NCBI GenBank assembly: GCA_949296365.1
Contig: CASFPZ010000001.1
Span: 62,001 to 126,000 of the forward strand
DNA length: 64,000 nucleotides
Direction: 5' to 3'
Source of the DNA: an uncultured Akkermansia sp.
Lineage (GTDB): Bacteria > Verrucomicrobiota > Verrucomicrobiia > Verrucomicrobiales > Akkermansiaceae
Below the pieces are notes generated by a model. It worked only from the letters and a program-made list of their open reading frames with translations, was not told the origin of the DNA and did no database searches. How positions within the stretch are numbered: position 1 is the first letter of the stretch; every line of letters begins with the position of its first letter. Made by a program: the position numbers and the translations under genes. Positions 39,912 to 48,694 of this stretch are shown in pieces.

Positions 39912-40838
39912 TTAGCGATGAGTTTGCGGCGTGAGGTGATAGAGGACGGACATGCGGCAGGCGATCCCGTTTTCGACTTGTTTGTTGATGAGGCAACGCT
40001 CATATTCCATGGCTTCGTCACATATTTCAACACCTCGGTTGACGGGGCCTGGATGCATGATGTACATGCCTTCGTCCGCAATACGTTTCAACCGTTCTTT
40101 TGTCACTCCGTAAATCTGATTGTATTCCCGAGCATTTGGGAAGAACGGGGCATCCTGACGTTCTTTCTGAACACGTAAAAGGTAGATGAAATCGGGTCTC
40201 CACGCAAAAGCCTCGTCAAACGAACGGAAGGTCGTAAGCCCTGAATGAATTTCTAATGGAGTTAACGAACCCGGCCCCATGTAACGGACTTCTGCCCCGA
40301 GCCGAGTCAAGATCAGCGAAGTGGATCGCGCTACTCGCGAATGGAGGATATCGCCGATGATGACGACTTTTTTCCCTGTAATCGTACCGCAGGCTTCGCG
40401 AATAGTGAATGCATCTAGCAAAGCTTGCGTAGGATGAGCATGGGCGCCGTCGCCGGCATTAACGACGCTGGCGTTGGTTGCTCTTGCAATGACAGCGGGC
40501 AATCCACTGTTGTAGTGGCGCACAATGATATAATCCATCTTCATGGATTGCAATGTGGCGATTGTGTCGTGTACAGATTCGCCCTTGACAACCGACGAGG
40601 TAGATACAGTGAAACTCGTGACGTCGGCTGAGAGACGCTCAGCTGCAACCTCAAATGATGAATGGGTACGCGTACTGGGCTCATAAAAAAGCGTCAAAAC
40701 AGATTTGCCTTTAAGAGCTGGTACCTTTTTGACGCTTTTCGTGAAAAGTTCTTTCATGGGCCCCGCCGATTCGAGCAGGGTTTCTATTTCTTCGATGGTA
40801 AGCGAAGAAATATCCAGGAGATCCTTGATGGGTTTCAT
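39912..40838 (-). CDS. pyrB: Aspartate carbamoyltransferase catalytic subunit
   Basis: Joins carbamoyl phosphate and aspartate. 308 residues. The carbamoyl-phosphate motif F-Y-E-P-S55-T-R-T58 is present, plus H-P-T-Q-A (about 136-140) and H-P-G-P-V-N-R-G near the C-terminus. No regulatory subunit (pyrI) gene is next to it. It follows pyrR by 17 bases. Confidence 0.95.
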   Translation of the reverse strand: MKPIKDLLDISSLTIEEIETLLESAGPMKELFTKSVKKVPALKGKSVLTLFYEPSTRTHSSFEVAAERLSADVTSFTVSTSSVVKGESVHDTIATLQSMKMDYIIVRHYNSGLPAVIARATNASVVNAGDGAHAHPTQALLDAFTIREACGTITGKKVVIIGDILHSRVARSTSLILTRLGAEVRYMGPGSLTPLEIHSGLTTFRSFDEAFAWRPDFIYLLRVQKERQDAPFFPNAREYNQIYGVTKERLKRIADEGMYIMHPGPVNRGVEICDEAMEYERCLINKQVENGIACRMSVLYHLTPQTHR

Positions 40839-40855
40839 AACACAGGATGGTAAAA

Positions 40856-41392
40856 TTATGCTTTTGAACGAAGAGTAACAATGTCGAGGCCGTCGCTTTC
40901 TTGTAATTTAACAACGACTTCAGATCTGGTGTTGTCCATCAAATGACCAACGTAATCTGGTTGGATTGGCACTTCTCGACAATTGCGATCAATCAGACAT
41001 GCCAATTCAACACGCGCTGGTCTCCCATAGTCGAAGAGGGCATTGAGCGCTGCCCGGATTGTCCTCCCAGTATTCAATACATCGTCAACGAGAACGATTC
41101 GCATGTCGTCAGTCGAAAATGGCAGATCCGACGATCGAAGAGCCGGGTGAGACTCAAGCTTGTAAATGTCGTCCCGATAAAGCGAAATATCAATTGAACC
41201 ACATACTGCGGAAACACCTAATTCTTTGATCATGTCAGTTAACCGTCGAGCCAAAATATCTCCGTGGCTGATCAATCCCACAATGCCCAATGGCTCGCCG
41301 CTATGATTCCTGGCAGCGATGCCCATGGCCATGCGTTGAAGGGCTAGTTTGATTCCGTTTTCATCAAGAACGGGTTCGATGATGTGATTCAT
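40856..41392 (-). CDS. pyrR: Bifunctional pyr regulator / uracil phosphoribosyltransferase PyrR
   Basis: 178 residues with the PRPP-binding motif V-L-V-D-D-V-L-N-T-G-R-T (about 100-111). In Gram-positive bacteria PyrR binds a pyr mRNA anti-antiterminator when UMP is high; outside them the RNA role is often unproven. The short space before it here has no evident attenuator. Its place directly before pyrB and pyrC supports pyrimidine control or UMP salvage. Confidence 0.92.
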   Translation of the reverse strand: MNHIIEPVLDENGIKLALQRMAMGIAARNHSGEPLGIVGLISHGDILARRLTDMIKELGVSAVCGSIDISLYRDDIYKLESHPALRSSDLPFSTDDMRIVLVDDVLNTGRTIRAALNALFDYGRPARVELACLIDRNCREVPIQPDYVGHLMDNTRSEVVVKLQESDGLDIVTLRSKA

Positions 41393-41422
41393 GGCAAATG
41401 ATCAAGCAAAAAGAACTTAGTT

Positions 41423-41833
41423 TTACTTGCTGGCTAACTGGAGAATCCTGTGAGCTGCCATAGCCGCGTTGATTGGGGATTTCTTGTGTAACCCAACTGT
41501 TGTGCAAGGAACTCCCCCTGGAACTTGGGAAATCGCTAATAATGCATCGATCCCATTCAGAGGCCCACCAGGAACTGGTACTCCAATCACGGGTAGTGAA
41601 CACGACATGACAACAACTCCTGGCAAAGCAGCTGATAACCCTGCAACTGCTAAAATGACTGCCTTTTCATGACTCTCGTCCAGCTTCTTCAAGTAGTCAA
41701 TGAGTTTGGGCAGATCGCGGTGAGCTGAGAGAACTTGTTCTTCAATGGCTACATTTTCTTTCGTTAAATATTCCCGTGCGGGTTCCATGAAAGGTATGTC
41801 GCTGGCACTTCCGTATATGATGATAACTTTCAT
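41423..41833 (-). CDS. purE: N5-carboxyaminoimidazole ribonucleotide mutase PurE
   Basis: 136 residues from the ATG at 41833, where M-K-V-I-I-I-Y-G-S-A-S-D begins; the frame extends to 41887. It converts N5-CAIR to CAIR (or AIR carboxylation, class II). Motifs: G-S-A-S-D, the S-A-H-R-D variant (usually S-A-H-R-T-P), V-A-G-L-S-A-A-L-P-G and Q-V-P-G-G-V-P. It is about 25-30 residues shorter than E. coli PurE. No purK lies nearby. First gene of the purE-pyrR-pyrB-pyrC row; purines and pyrimidines in one likely operon is notable. Confidence 0.88.
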   Translation of the reverse strand: MKVIIIYGSASDIPFMEPAREYLTKENVAIEEQVLSAHRDLPKLIDYLKKLDESHEKAVILAVAGLSAALPGVVVMSCSLPVIGVPVPGGPLNGIDALLAISQVPGGVPCTTVGLHKKSPINAAMAAHRILQLASK

Positions 41834-42067
41834 TATGGAGGAATCTAGTACTACGCGAGTTATCCCATGATTCTCATTCAATGGCAAGGAAATAATAAAA
41901 TTTTAATTTTCTATTACTCGTAATGATTTAATATCATTATAGATTGTTGAATTTTTAAAATTATTTTGAAAGATAGATATATAATTTAATTATATGGCGA
42001 CGAATTGTTCTAAATGACAGATAAATAGACTTGGAATGAGTTCGTTTCCTTTCAATTTGAACTTCCT

Positions 42068-43114
42068 ATGTTTAACAAAATAAAGTCACGATATCGTAGT
42101 GAAGAACTTGCAATTTCTCTTTTAGAAGGTAGCGGCATTAGGCTGATAGACGCTGTCATTCTAGCTTTGGATTTAATCAGAGAATGTGGGGGAAAGGGCA
42201 ACAAATTGAAACGAGCGCGGAAGGGCATTTACATGGGGGCAGAAGCTTTGAAAAGTTATGAGAAGACGGTGACGTTTGAGCATGCTGTTCAGGAGACGCT
42301 TGCCTCTAAACGAGACAGACGACCTAGAACATTGCAGGATATTCGCTATGTAATGGGAAGATTGTTAAGGGAATGTCCAGAACTCGGCAAACGGCACATC
42401 AGCTGCATTAAAACAAGCGATTGCCAAGAATATTTAGATAAGTCGTTTCACTCGCTTCGCCAGAGGTTTAAAGCCCGAGTTTTGCTGCATGGAGTTTTTG
42501 TTGTTGCGAAAAAACGCGGTTGGTGTCGAGAGAATCCTGTCGAAGGTGTTGAGGTACCCTATGTGGCAGAGAATCGGATTCGGGCATTGACCTTGGATGA
42601 AGTCATGAGACTTCGCGAAGCTGTTTTTATGGGGCCAGAACTCAAACAGTGTGGCCCTGCGTTGGGGGTGATGCTCTACGCCGGTATTCGGCCTGCTGAA
42701 ACACGTCGACTGCGTTGGAGAGATATCGATCTGAGGGAGAACGTGATTAATGTAATGCCCAACCACAGTAAAACGGGAGGCTCTCGGCATGTGACGATTT
42801 ATCCGGTACTCAAACATTGGCTGGATCAATTTCCTCATGGTTTGCCTGAGGATACTATTTGCCCAGTTTATTGGGAATTAAAATGGAAAAAACTTCGTGC
42901 AGTAGCTGGTTGGGGTAATAAACCTGGTTTGCAACCCTGGATCCAAGATTGCTTGAGGCATACTTTCGCTTCATACCATGCTAAATATTTCAAGAGCTTC
43001 GATATTTTACAGATAGAGATGGGGCATTTTTCATCTGCTTTATTGAGAACTCGATATCTTAACATGGAGGGCGTGACGTCTGAAAATGCTGAGATTTTTT
43101 GGAATATGGAATAA
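42068..43114 (+). CDS. Tyrosine recombinase / integrase
   Basis: 348 residues. The N-terminal ~170 residues include a SAM-like core-binding domain (about 70-160). The catalytic domain has R208 (G-I-R-P-A-E), K235 (H-S-K-T-G-G), R297 (D-C-L-R-H), H320 (M-G-H-F) and the nucleophile Y330. D294 takes the place usually held by His in the HxxR box, a known variant. It has no adjacent excisionase or att pair that I can see. It is an orphan integrase between purE and a permease gene, preceded by an AT-rich, probably promoter-bearing region. Phage-like genes lie 5-8 kb away. Confidence 0.88.
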   Translation: MFNKIKSRYRSEELAISLLEGSGIRLIDAVILALDLIRECGGKGNKLKRARKGIYMGAEALKSYEKTVTFEHAVQETLASKRDRRPRTLQDIRYVMGRLLRECPELGKRHISCIKTSDCQEYLDKSFHSLRQRFKARVLLHGVFVVAKKRGWCRENPVEGVEVPYVAENRIRALTLDEVMRLREAVFMGPELKQCGPALGVMLYAGIRPAETRRLRWRDIDLRENVINVMPNHSKTGGSRHVTIYPVLKHWLDQFPHGLPEDTICPVYWELKWKKLRAVAGWGNKPGLQPWIQDCLRHTFASYHAKYFKSFDILQIEMGHFSSALLRTRYLNMEGVTSENAEIFWNME

Positions 43115-43148
43115 GTCTTAGCACATTTGGGAAAATTTTGCCTAGTCT

Positions 43149-43178
43149 CCCCCAATAAGTACGAGCTCTTATTGGGGG
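43149..43178. repeat. Perfect 11-bp inverted repeat after the integrase
   Basis: CCCCCAATAAG (43149-43159) and CTTATTGGGGG (43168-43178) around an 8-base loop, 34 bases after the integrase stop. No T-run follows on either strand, so it may be a weak terminator between convergent genes or a recombinase-related structure. Confidence 0.5.
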
Positions 43179-43204
43179 TTAAAAAACATGTAGAACCTCT
43201 ATGA

Positions 43205-44491
43205 TCAAAGGAAACGTATATAAAGGTAAATTGCCGAAATGAGAATAGAGACTAACATGAGCGGGAATGCTACTTTCATGTACTGTAGGAATGTAATGAC
43301 ACAACCACGCTTAGACGCCATGCTAATCGAGACGACATTGGCACTGGCTCCAATGATAGTACCATTCCCTCCCAGGCAGGCCCCCAGGGAAAGCGCCCAC
43401 CACAAGGGCTCGAGGTTTGTAATCCCCAGAGTTCCCATGTCTTTAATAAGAGGAATCATGGTGGCAACGAAAGGAATGTTGTCGACAAAGGCAGACATGA
43501 TGGCTCCAACAAATAAGATCGACATGGTGGTGATTGTAGGATCTCCATGGGTAGCGTGGAGGGTAACTTGAGCCAATTCTTTAATGACTCCTGTTTCAAC
43601 TAATGCGCCTACTAATACAAATAATCCTACAAAAAAGAAAATCGCAGTCCATTCAATGCGGGTGAAGACGTTCTCAAGAATTCGCGTATTTGTGGAAAGT
43701 GTCAGGAACATGAGGAAGGAAGCGCCAGCCAAGGCAACGGTGCCAGATTCGAGATGAAGCTGGTTGTGGAAAACAAATAGTAAAATAGTCAATGCTAATA
43801 CAAATAGACTTTTCTTAAGCAAGATAGGACGTTTAAGGTATCGTTTCTCATTGAAATTCATGACTTTCCTCTTTAATTCGGGCGTTGTCTGCAACTCCTT
43901 TCTATAGATTAAGAGCAAGAGCCCTAAAGTAACCAACAAAATGATCAGACAGATAAGGCCCAAATTGTTGAGAAAGGACATGAAAGTAAGTTCTTTGACT
44001 GCACTGCCGATCATAATGTTAGGAGGATCTCCTATTAAGGTACTGGTTCCACCGATGTTCGAAGCCATAATTTGGGCAATAACGAATGGTTTGGCTGAGA
44101 CTTCGATTTCTCTGGTGATGTTCAATGTCATGGGAACCATGAGCAATACTGTTGTGACATTGTCCAAAAAAGCTGAACACAATGCCGTTAACAGGGAGAA
44201 AAAAATGAGCAATGTGATAGGGTTCCCACGGGCTTTCTTCGCCGACCAAACAGCTAGATAATTGAAAACGCCAGTTTGTGTAATAATTGTTACCAGGATC
44301 ATCATTCCAACGAGCAAGCCGATGGTATTGAAGTCAATATGCGTTAACGCCTGTTCTTGAGAAATGATGCCGGCCAATATCATGATGATAGCGCCAAACA
44401 TTGCTACAATTGTCCGGTGAATCTTCTCCGAAATAATTAATCCGTAAGAAATTACGAATATAACAATTGCAATCCATGCTTCGTGGCTCAT
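43205..44491 (-). CDS. ArsB/NhaD-family permease
   Basis: 428 residues with about 11 membrane segments. It shows the ion-transporter superfamily repeats: F-L-D-N-V-T-T-V-L-L-M-V-P near 110 and A-F-V-D-N-I-P-F-V-A-T near 315 (paired D-N motifs), plus S-N-I-G-G-T-S-T-L-I-G-D-P-P-N near 145. This pattern marks the ArsB/NhaD group (arsenite efflux or Na+/H+ antiport). No arsR or arsC is nearby, so a Na+/H+ or anion role is as likely as arsenite. It stands alone on the minus strand. Confidence 0.85.
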   Translation of the reverse strand: MSHEAWIAIVIFVISYGLIISEKIHRTIVAMFGAIIMILAGIISQEQALTHIDFNTIGLLVGMMILVTIITQTGVFNYLAVWSAKKARGNPITLLIFFSLLTALCSAFLDNVTTVLLMVPMTLNITREIEVSAKPFVIAQIMASNIGGTSTLIGDPPNIMIGSAVKELTFMSFLNNLGLICLIILLVTLGLLLLIYRKELQTTPELKRKVMNFNEKRYLKRPILLKKSLFVLALTILLFVFHNQLHLESGTVALAGASFLMFLTLSTNTRILENVFTRIEWTAIFFFVGLFVLVGALVETGVIKELAQVTLHATHGDPTITTMSILFVGAIMSAFVDNIPFVATMIPLIKDMGTLGITNLEPLWWALSLGACLGGNGTIIGASANVVSISMASKRGCVITFLQYMKVAFPLMLVSILISAIYLYIRFL

Positions 44492-44712
44492 TGCGTGTAA
44501 TTCCTTTCCTGTGCTTAATTTTTTAGGCTGAACTGCCTCTTAGTTCAAGGAACCGTATTTCCCCCCGTTTATCAAGGTAAAATCAAGTAAACTCTTGGCT
44601 TTTTTAATAACCAAGAGCGTACAAGAAGGGCGGTTCTTATTTTCAAGATGAACTATTTCTTCCATATTTGGGAACTCTTCTTTTTTGGGTACAAAAATAC
44701 TCCCTACAAAAG

Positions 44713-44743
44713 AGAATGGGAAGCCATATCGACTTCCCATTCT
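44713..44743 (-). terminator. Terminator-like hairpin after the GH97 gene
   Basis: A perfect 11-bp stem (44713-44723 with 44733-44743), 9-base loop. Read on the minus strand it is followed by CTTTTG, a short T-run. It lies about 28 bases beyond the GH97 stop. Confidence 0.6.
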
Positions 44744-44770
44744 AAAGGATATATTGCCTAAATGCTGCGC

Positions 44771-46771
44771 TTATTTGGTTGTTGGAGCAAGCCAGGCTAC
44801 GCCGCCGCCGCGTTTTCTGACACTAAACTTGATCTCATCTCCAGAAGAGGACGTTTGTGAAGCAACATCCCAACCGTCGTTTTTACTGTTTAGATCTCGG
44901 AAGGTGACAACGTCGTAAGTGTGGCCTTTCTTCAAGAAATCTAACTTAATCGAAAGATCTTTCTCTTGATGGTCGCCATTGATGACGGCCAAGAACCAAT
45001 TTTCTCCGGATCGGCGGGCCATGACAACACAATCACCAATCTTCGAGGGCGGTAGAACCAACGTCTCATCCCATGTAGTAGGCAGAGCAGCCAATGCCTT
45101 TCGCTGTAACGAGCCTTTCGGGAAAGCCGCATTCATATCCTTAGGATTAGAAACCCAGTGCATGATTGGAGACGTATAAATGATATTGGCGGCCAATTGA
45201 AGGGACCAAGACGAGCCTCGCAACTTAGGACCATGGCCGAAATAACCACCGGTGAAATCTGCATGCCCAGAGATGTATCGAGTGAAAGGCAGGGCAGTGT
45301 AGTGTTCTCCTTTTACTTCGCCCCAGATGTTTTGTTCCCCGCCGAAAATTGCTTCACGGCTCATTTCGTGAGGCCAGGCGGTAGGCTCTCCTGTCGGAGT
45401 ATTGGCGCCGTGAAAATTGACCATGAGCTTGTTTTCTGCGGTGAAGCGAGCCACCGCATCGTAGAAATGCAGCCGGTCTTGAGAAGCCGAATCCATAAAA
45501 TCAATCTTGATCCCCTTAACTCCGCTTTCAGCTAGCTTTTTGAATTCCTTCTGCATGGTTGCCCAGTTGTCGGCCGGATTATTGACATCAACCCAACGAA
45601 CCCAGACCCAAATGCCGACTCCTTTATTAGCAGCGTATTTGGCGAGTTTGGCCACTCGGTCGATGCACTCATCTAGCGTTGGCGCCCATTTTTTCCAGCC
45701 TTCGTCGACTAGATGGTATTTCCAGCCAAATTCAGAGGCCATGTCGACAAATGGATACTGTTCTTGTTCTAAGACGCGAGTGCTGTCCCACCACGTCCAG
45801 GACGAATGGCCCGGCTGGATCCATGGGGTAGCATATCCTTGCGGGAAAAGATCGTGGTCGTGTTCCTTTGAGAGAGAATCAATGATATCGTTGTGAACAA
45901 GATCGTTGAGGTTGTTATCGACTAGAATGACTCGCCAGGGCATTTCTGTGTCGGGGGTGACGGAAAACCCTTTAGGATCTTGGAAGTAAGTGGCATGGCA
46001 GGCTTCGTTGTAAAGCGCCCACTTGATCCCACTCCAACCTTTTTCAAAGTTCCCGGCTTCTTGAATGACAGCATAATGTCCGCTCGGGAGCTCTGCTGTA
46101 ATGGGAGCTGTACGAATGTAACTACGTGGATTTTTGGTGTCTTTCTTGAAGTTTTGAATGCTGGACGGACTCCACACGCCTTCACAGGGCCCTAAAGCAG
46201 AATTGGCGTCTTGGGTCCATAGAGTAGCCCCGTCTGTAAAATGGAATGAGGTGGTTTCGTCTGAGATCTTGAGGTCACTCTTTTTTTGAGCAAACGGCGC
46301 TAAATCATAACGAAATGCAACGCCATTATTGTAAATGCGAGCTTGAATGATGAGTGGCGAATCGGGTGTTGTCACCTTGTATTCGTTGTATGTTACCTTC
46401 CCTTGTGGGTATTTCCCCCTCGTCGGGAAGGTTCGCGTGACGTTAGAAGCTGTCTTTTGAACATCTACTCCTTTGATTGATTCGTTATTGAGGTTTTTCC
46501 CGTCGATAACAAGGCCTAAATCCGAACTAAAGAGAATGGGGGACCCATCTTTCTGCAGAATATGACGAACACCATCGCTCACCGTTCCGGTTTGCGTGTT
46601 CTCTTTGGGAACTTGGGCCGCTGGTGTTATCCGACACCCTGCTGAAACCTCAATTGTCCACGTCAACTGCCCATCTGGAGAGGTCATGGAAACTGACGGC
46701 TCTGCTGCCATTGAGGCGCTAACCGTGCTTAATCCCATGGCGGTACAAGTAAGCAATAATGATTTTCTCAT
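44771..46771 (-). CDS. Secreted glycoside hydrolase family 97 enzyme
   Basis: 666 residues from the ATG at 46771, giving a signal peptide M-R-K-S-L-L-L-T-C-T-A-M-G-L-S; the frame extends to 46813. GH97 layout: N-terminal beta-sandwich, TIM barrel with K-Y-H-L-V-D-E-G-W and G-I-K-I-D-F-M-D, and the C-terminal beta domain. The Asp in K-I-D-F fits the nucleophile of the retaining subgroup (alpha-galactosidase-like) rather than the inverting SusB type, which I infer from memory of the family. Acts in the periplasm on starch-like or galactosyl oligosaccharides. Single gene with its own promoter-like upstream sequence. Confidence 0.9.
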   Translation of the reverse strand: MRKSLLLTCTAMGLSTVSASMAAEPSVSMTSPDGQLTWTIEVSAGCRITPAAQVPKENTQTGTVSDGVRHILQKDGSPILFSSDLGLVIDGKNLNNESIKGVDVQKTASNVTRTFPTRGKYPQGKVTYNEYKVTTPDSPLIIQARIYNNGVAFRYDLAPFAQKKSDLKISDETTSFHFTDGATLWTQDANSALGPCEGVWSPSSIQNFKKDTKNPRSYIRTAPITAELPSGHYAVIQEAGNFEKGWSGIKWALYNEACHATYFQDPKGFSVTPDTEMPWRVILVDNNLNDLVHNDIIDSLSKEHDHDLFPQGYATPWIQPGHSSWTWWDSTRVLEQEQYPFVDMASEFGWKYHLVDEGWKKWAPTLDECIDRVAKLAKYAANKGVGIWVWVRWVDVNNPADNWATMQKEFKKLAESGVKGIKIDFMDSASQDRLHFYDAVARFTAENKLMVNFHGANTPTGEPTAWPHEMSREAIFGGEQNIWGEVKGEHYTALPFTRYISGHADFTGGYFGHGPKLRGSSWSLQLAANIIYTSPIMHWVSNPKDMNAAFPKGSLQRKALAALPTTWDETLVLPPSKIGDCVVMARRSGENWFLAVINGDHQEKDLSIKLDFLKKGHTYDVVTFRDLNSKNDGWDVASQTSSSGDEIKFSVRKRGGGVAWLAPTTK

Positions 46772-46784
46772 AAAAACGACGATT

Positions 46785-46813
46785 CTATTAAAAAGTACGC
46801 GTTGACTTGTCAA
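46785..46813 (-). promoter_or_regulatory. Candidate promoter of GH97 gene
   Basis: On the minus strand a perfect TTGACA (46808-46813), a 17-base spacer and a poor -10 (TAATAG, 46785-46790), 14 bases before the ATG at 46771. The -35 is strong; the -10 is doubtful. Confidence 0.35.
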
Positions 46814-46854
46814 TATCTTTCATCTCCACTCGTGGATGACGGGGGGTACCGAAA

Positions 46855-47583
46855 ATGATTAAGCAGACTTTGGACTATATTCGGACTAATGTCATCAAAA
46901 AGCGGATTATCAAACCAAAAGATAAGGCAGAATCAATTACATTTTTCAATTATCCTTATCAGGCCATTGAGGAAGCTGTTGTCAATGCGCTTTATCACAG
47001 AGATTATCAGGAGCGAGAACCTGTAGAGATAACCATCGAACCCAAAAAGATTTCCATTCTCAGTTATGCTGGGCCGGACCGTTCAATTAGTCTGGATGCT
47101 ATTCATAAAGCCGAACATCTGAAGTCACGCCGCTACCGCAACCGCCGTTTGGGTGACTATCTGAAGGAACTCCAATTGTCAGAAGGCCGTGCGACGGGTA
47201 TTCCTACGATACAGGACGAATTACGCAAGAATGGTTCGGAGCCGGCAAGGATTGAAACGGATGAAGACAGAACCTATTTCTTGATTGAAATTCCTTGCAG
47301 AGAAGGATTTGAAAATGCGAGTGAGCCATTAAATGAGCCATTAAATGATAAAGAAATGCTGATTCTTAGAGAAATATCAAACAGACAACCTATTAACAGG
47401 AAATTGCTTACCCAAATTACCGGAATATCAGCCTCAACAGTTACCAGAATCATTTCGAAGTTATCTACCGATTCGTTCCTCTTGATTGAGCGCCATGGAA
47501 CTAAAAAGGATGGTGGATATATATTGACTGAGAAAGGTCAAATATACTTGGAGGTGTTGAAAGCGTCTGGTGTGAACACATAG
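46855..47583 (+). CDS. N-truncated AlbA/Schlafen-type ATP-binding protein
   Basis: 242 residues. It matches only the C-terminal part of the 'putative DNA-binding AlbA_2 plus HATPase_c_4' family (often named RecG-like in databases, about 450-500 residues). The P-Y-Q-A-I-E-E-A-V-V-N-A-L-Y-H-R-D-Y motif is near 35-52, and the ATPase N-box and the C-terminal winged helix (M-L-I-L-R-E-I-S ... T-V-T-R-I-I) follow. The N-terminal AlbA_2 domain is absent, and an in-frame TGA lies 6 codons before the ATG. Probably a decayed remnant of a mobile accessory gene; may still be expressed. Confidence 0.7.
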   Translation: MIKQTLDYIRTNVIKKRIIKPKDKAESITFFNYPYQAIEEAVVNALYHRDYQEREPVEITIEPKKISILSYAGPDRSISLDAIHKAEHLKSRRYRNRRLGDYLKELQLSEGRATGIPTIQDELRKNGSEPARIETDEDRTYFLIEIPCREGFENASEPLNEPLNDKEMLILREISNRQPINRKLLTQITGISASTVTRIISKLSTDSFLLIERHGTKKDGGYILTEKGQIYLEVLKASGVNT

Positions 47584-48385
47584 TTGTAGATTGAATTTGA
47601 TCCGAGTAGTATAGACGTTTCTCCAAGAATCATGTGAAGGTGTGTCGCAAGACCAAGTTGATAACAGGTTATGCCTCGACGTCTGCCTCTGTGCATGATT
47701 CACGATGTTCATCAGAACTAATTGACAGCAATGATGTTAAAGGAATGAGCTTTACATGGATTTAGGCTACGTAGGCACGGAGAGTGCTTTTGAGAGAAAG
47801 GGGGGCATAATTTGTTCAACTGACGTATTTTTTGTCCATATTGCAACCCAACGCTGAGCAGTTGAGCCACGGTCTTGGGGAAACTTGGTTTTGTCAGTTC
47901 ATATGAATGGATTTTTAGAACCTCCCTTTTGTAAATTTTGTTTTACACGTTTTAGGACGGCTCGTTGGCGAGGTCAGGTAATCTCACTTTTCTTCTCATC
48001 TTGGGCGTCTGTGGATTTTATGGATTTTTCACGGATGCTTTTGTCTTATCTCTTGTCTATTTTCCGATGTCAAGGCTCCCCTCAAATAGCCTCTTAGAGG
48101 CTTCTCTCTTCTGTAAAAGGCGTAAATAAGCGCAAGATTGATAGTTGTATGACACAAAACAACAAGGCTGCAAGCTCTTGATTTGCAACCTAGTTAAATC
48201 GATAAGTCAATAAGGGAATTTATAATCTGGTCAAATAATCCCGATATTTTTTCACTACATTACACCCTTTGAATATCAAGGGATTACAAGGTCACTGTAC
48301 AGTAAATTGTAAATTTCTTGACTGCACGGCAAGGAAACTATAAAATTCGGCTTTTCTACTATTTGAACAGACGTATGATATACCC
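47584..48385. other. About 800 bases without a supported gene
   Basis: Between the truncated AlbA protein and the coiled-coil pair. A 70-codon frame at 47885-48097 has no family features and I do not accept it. The tract holds a GCCTCT/AGAGGC hairpin near 48089-48101 and, at the downstream end, a nested dyad (48284-48312) before a TTGACT (48318-48323) and TATAAA (48339-48344). It may be decayed coding sequence; nothing else was recognised. Confidence 0.55.
48284..48312. promoter_or_regulatory. Nested dyad operator candidate
   Basis: The 10-base palindrome ACTGTACAGT (48294-48303) lies at the centre of outer arms TTACAA (48284-48289) and TTGTAA (48307-48312). It ends 5 bases before the TTGACT of a promoter candidate (TTGACT 48318-48323, TATAAA 48339-48344, a short 15-base spacer) that precedes the coiled-coil gene at 48386. 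Such concentric dyads are common repressor operators of phage-like units. Confidence 0.4.
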
Positions 48386-48676
48386 ATGAGTGACAGTACA
48401 CAGTCGGTAGTTCATATAGTCTTGCTTGGTATTGTTTTGTGCCTTGGATCTCGGATAGTAAACGAAAATCTCACAATTCAGGAAAACAAGGAAAAAGATA
48501 AAAGCAGAATAGAATCTTTACAGAAAGATGCCGATAAAGCTGAATTCTTAGAATCAAACGCCTTATCGGAATTAGGAAAAACAGAAGAAAGCGTCAAGGC
48601 GGAAAGAGAGCAATTTATAAAAAAACTCGATGACGAGATAAAAGAATTAGAGGAAAAATACAAACCAATGCGATAA
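48386..48676 (+). CDS. Small membrane-anchored coiled-coil protein (paralogue 1)
   Basis: 96 residues: one hydrophobic N-terminal segment (about 9-24), then a highly charged Lys/Glu coiled coil to the end. Not a recognised family. AT-richer than the neighbours. The next gene has the same layout, and the first ~40 residues of both align (H-I-V / H-N-I-V, then N-E-x-x-x-I-E or similar, then E-K-D-x). A phage spanin- or holin-like role is possible but unproven. Confidence 0.6.
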   Translation: MSDSTQSVVHIVLLGIVLCLGSRIVNENLTIQENKEKDKSRIESLQKDADKAEFLESNALSELGKTEESVKAEREQFIKKLDDEIKELEEKYKPMR

Positions 48677-48694
48677 TACTAACAAAAAAACAAT

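Noticed and set aside
44540-44740. 66-codon frame after the ArsB/NhaD gene
   Set aside because: It overlaps the terminator hairpin and shows no family features.
47885-48097. 70-codon frame in the 47.6-48.4 kb gap
   Set aside because: Phe/Ser-rich low-information sequence with no ribosome binding site or family match.
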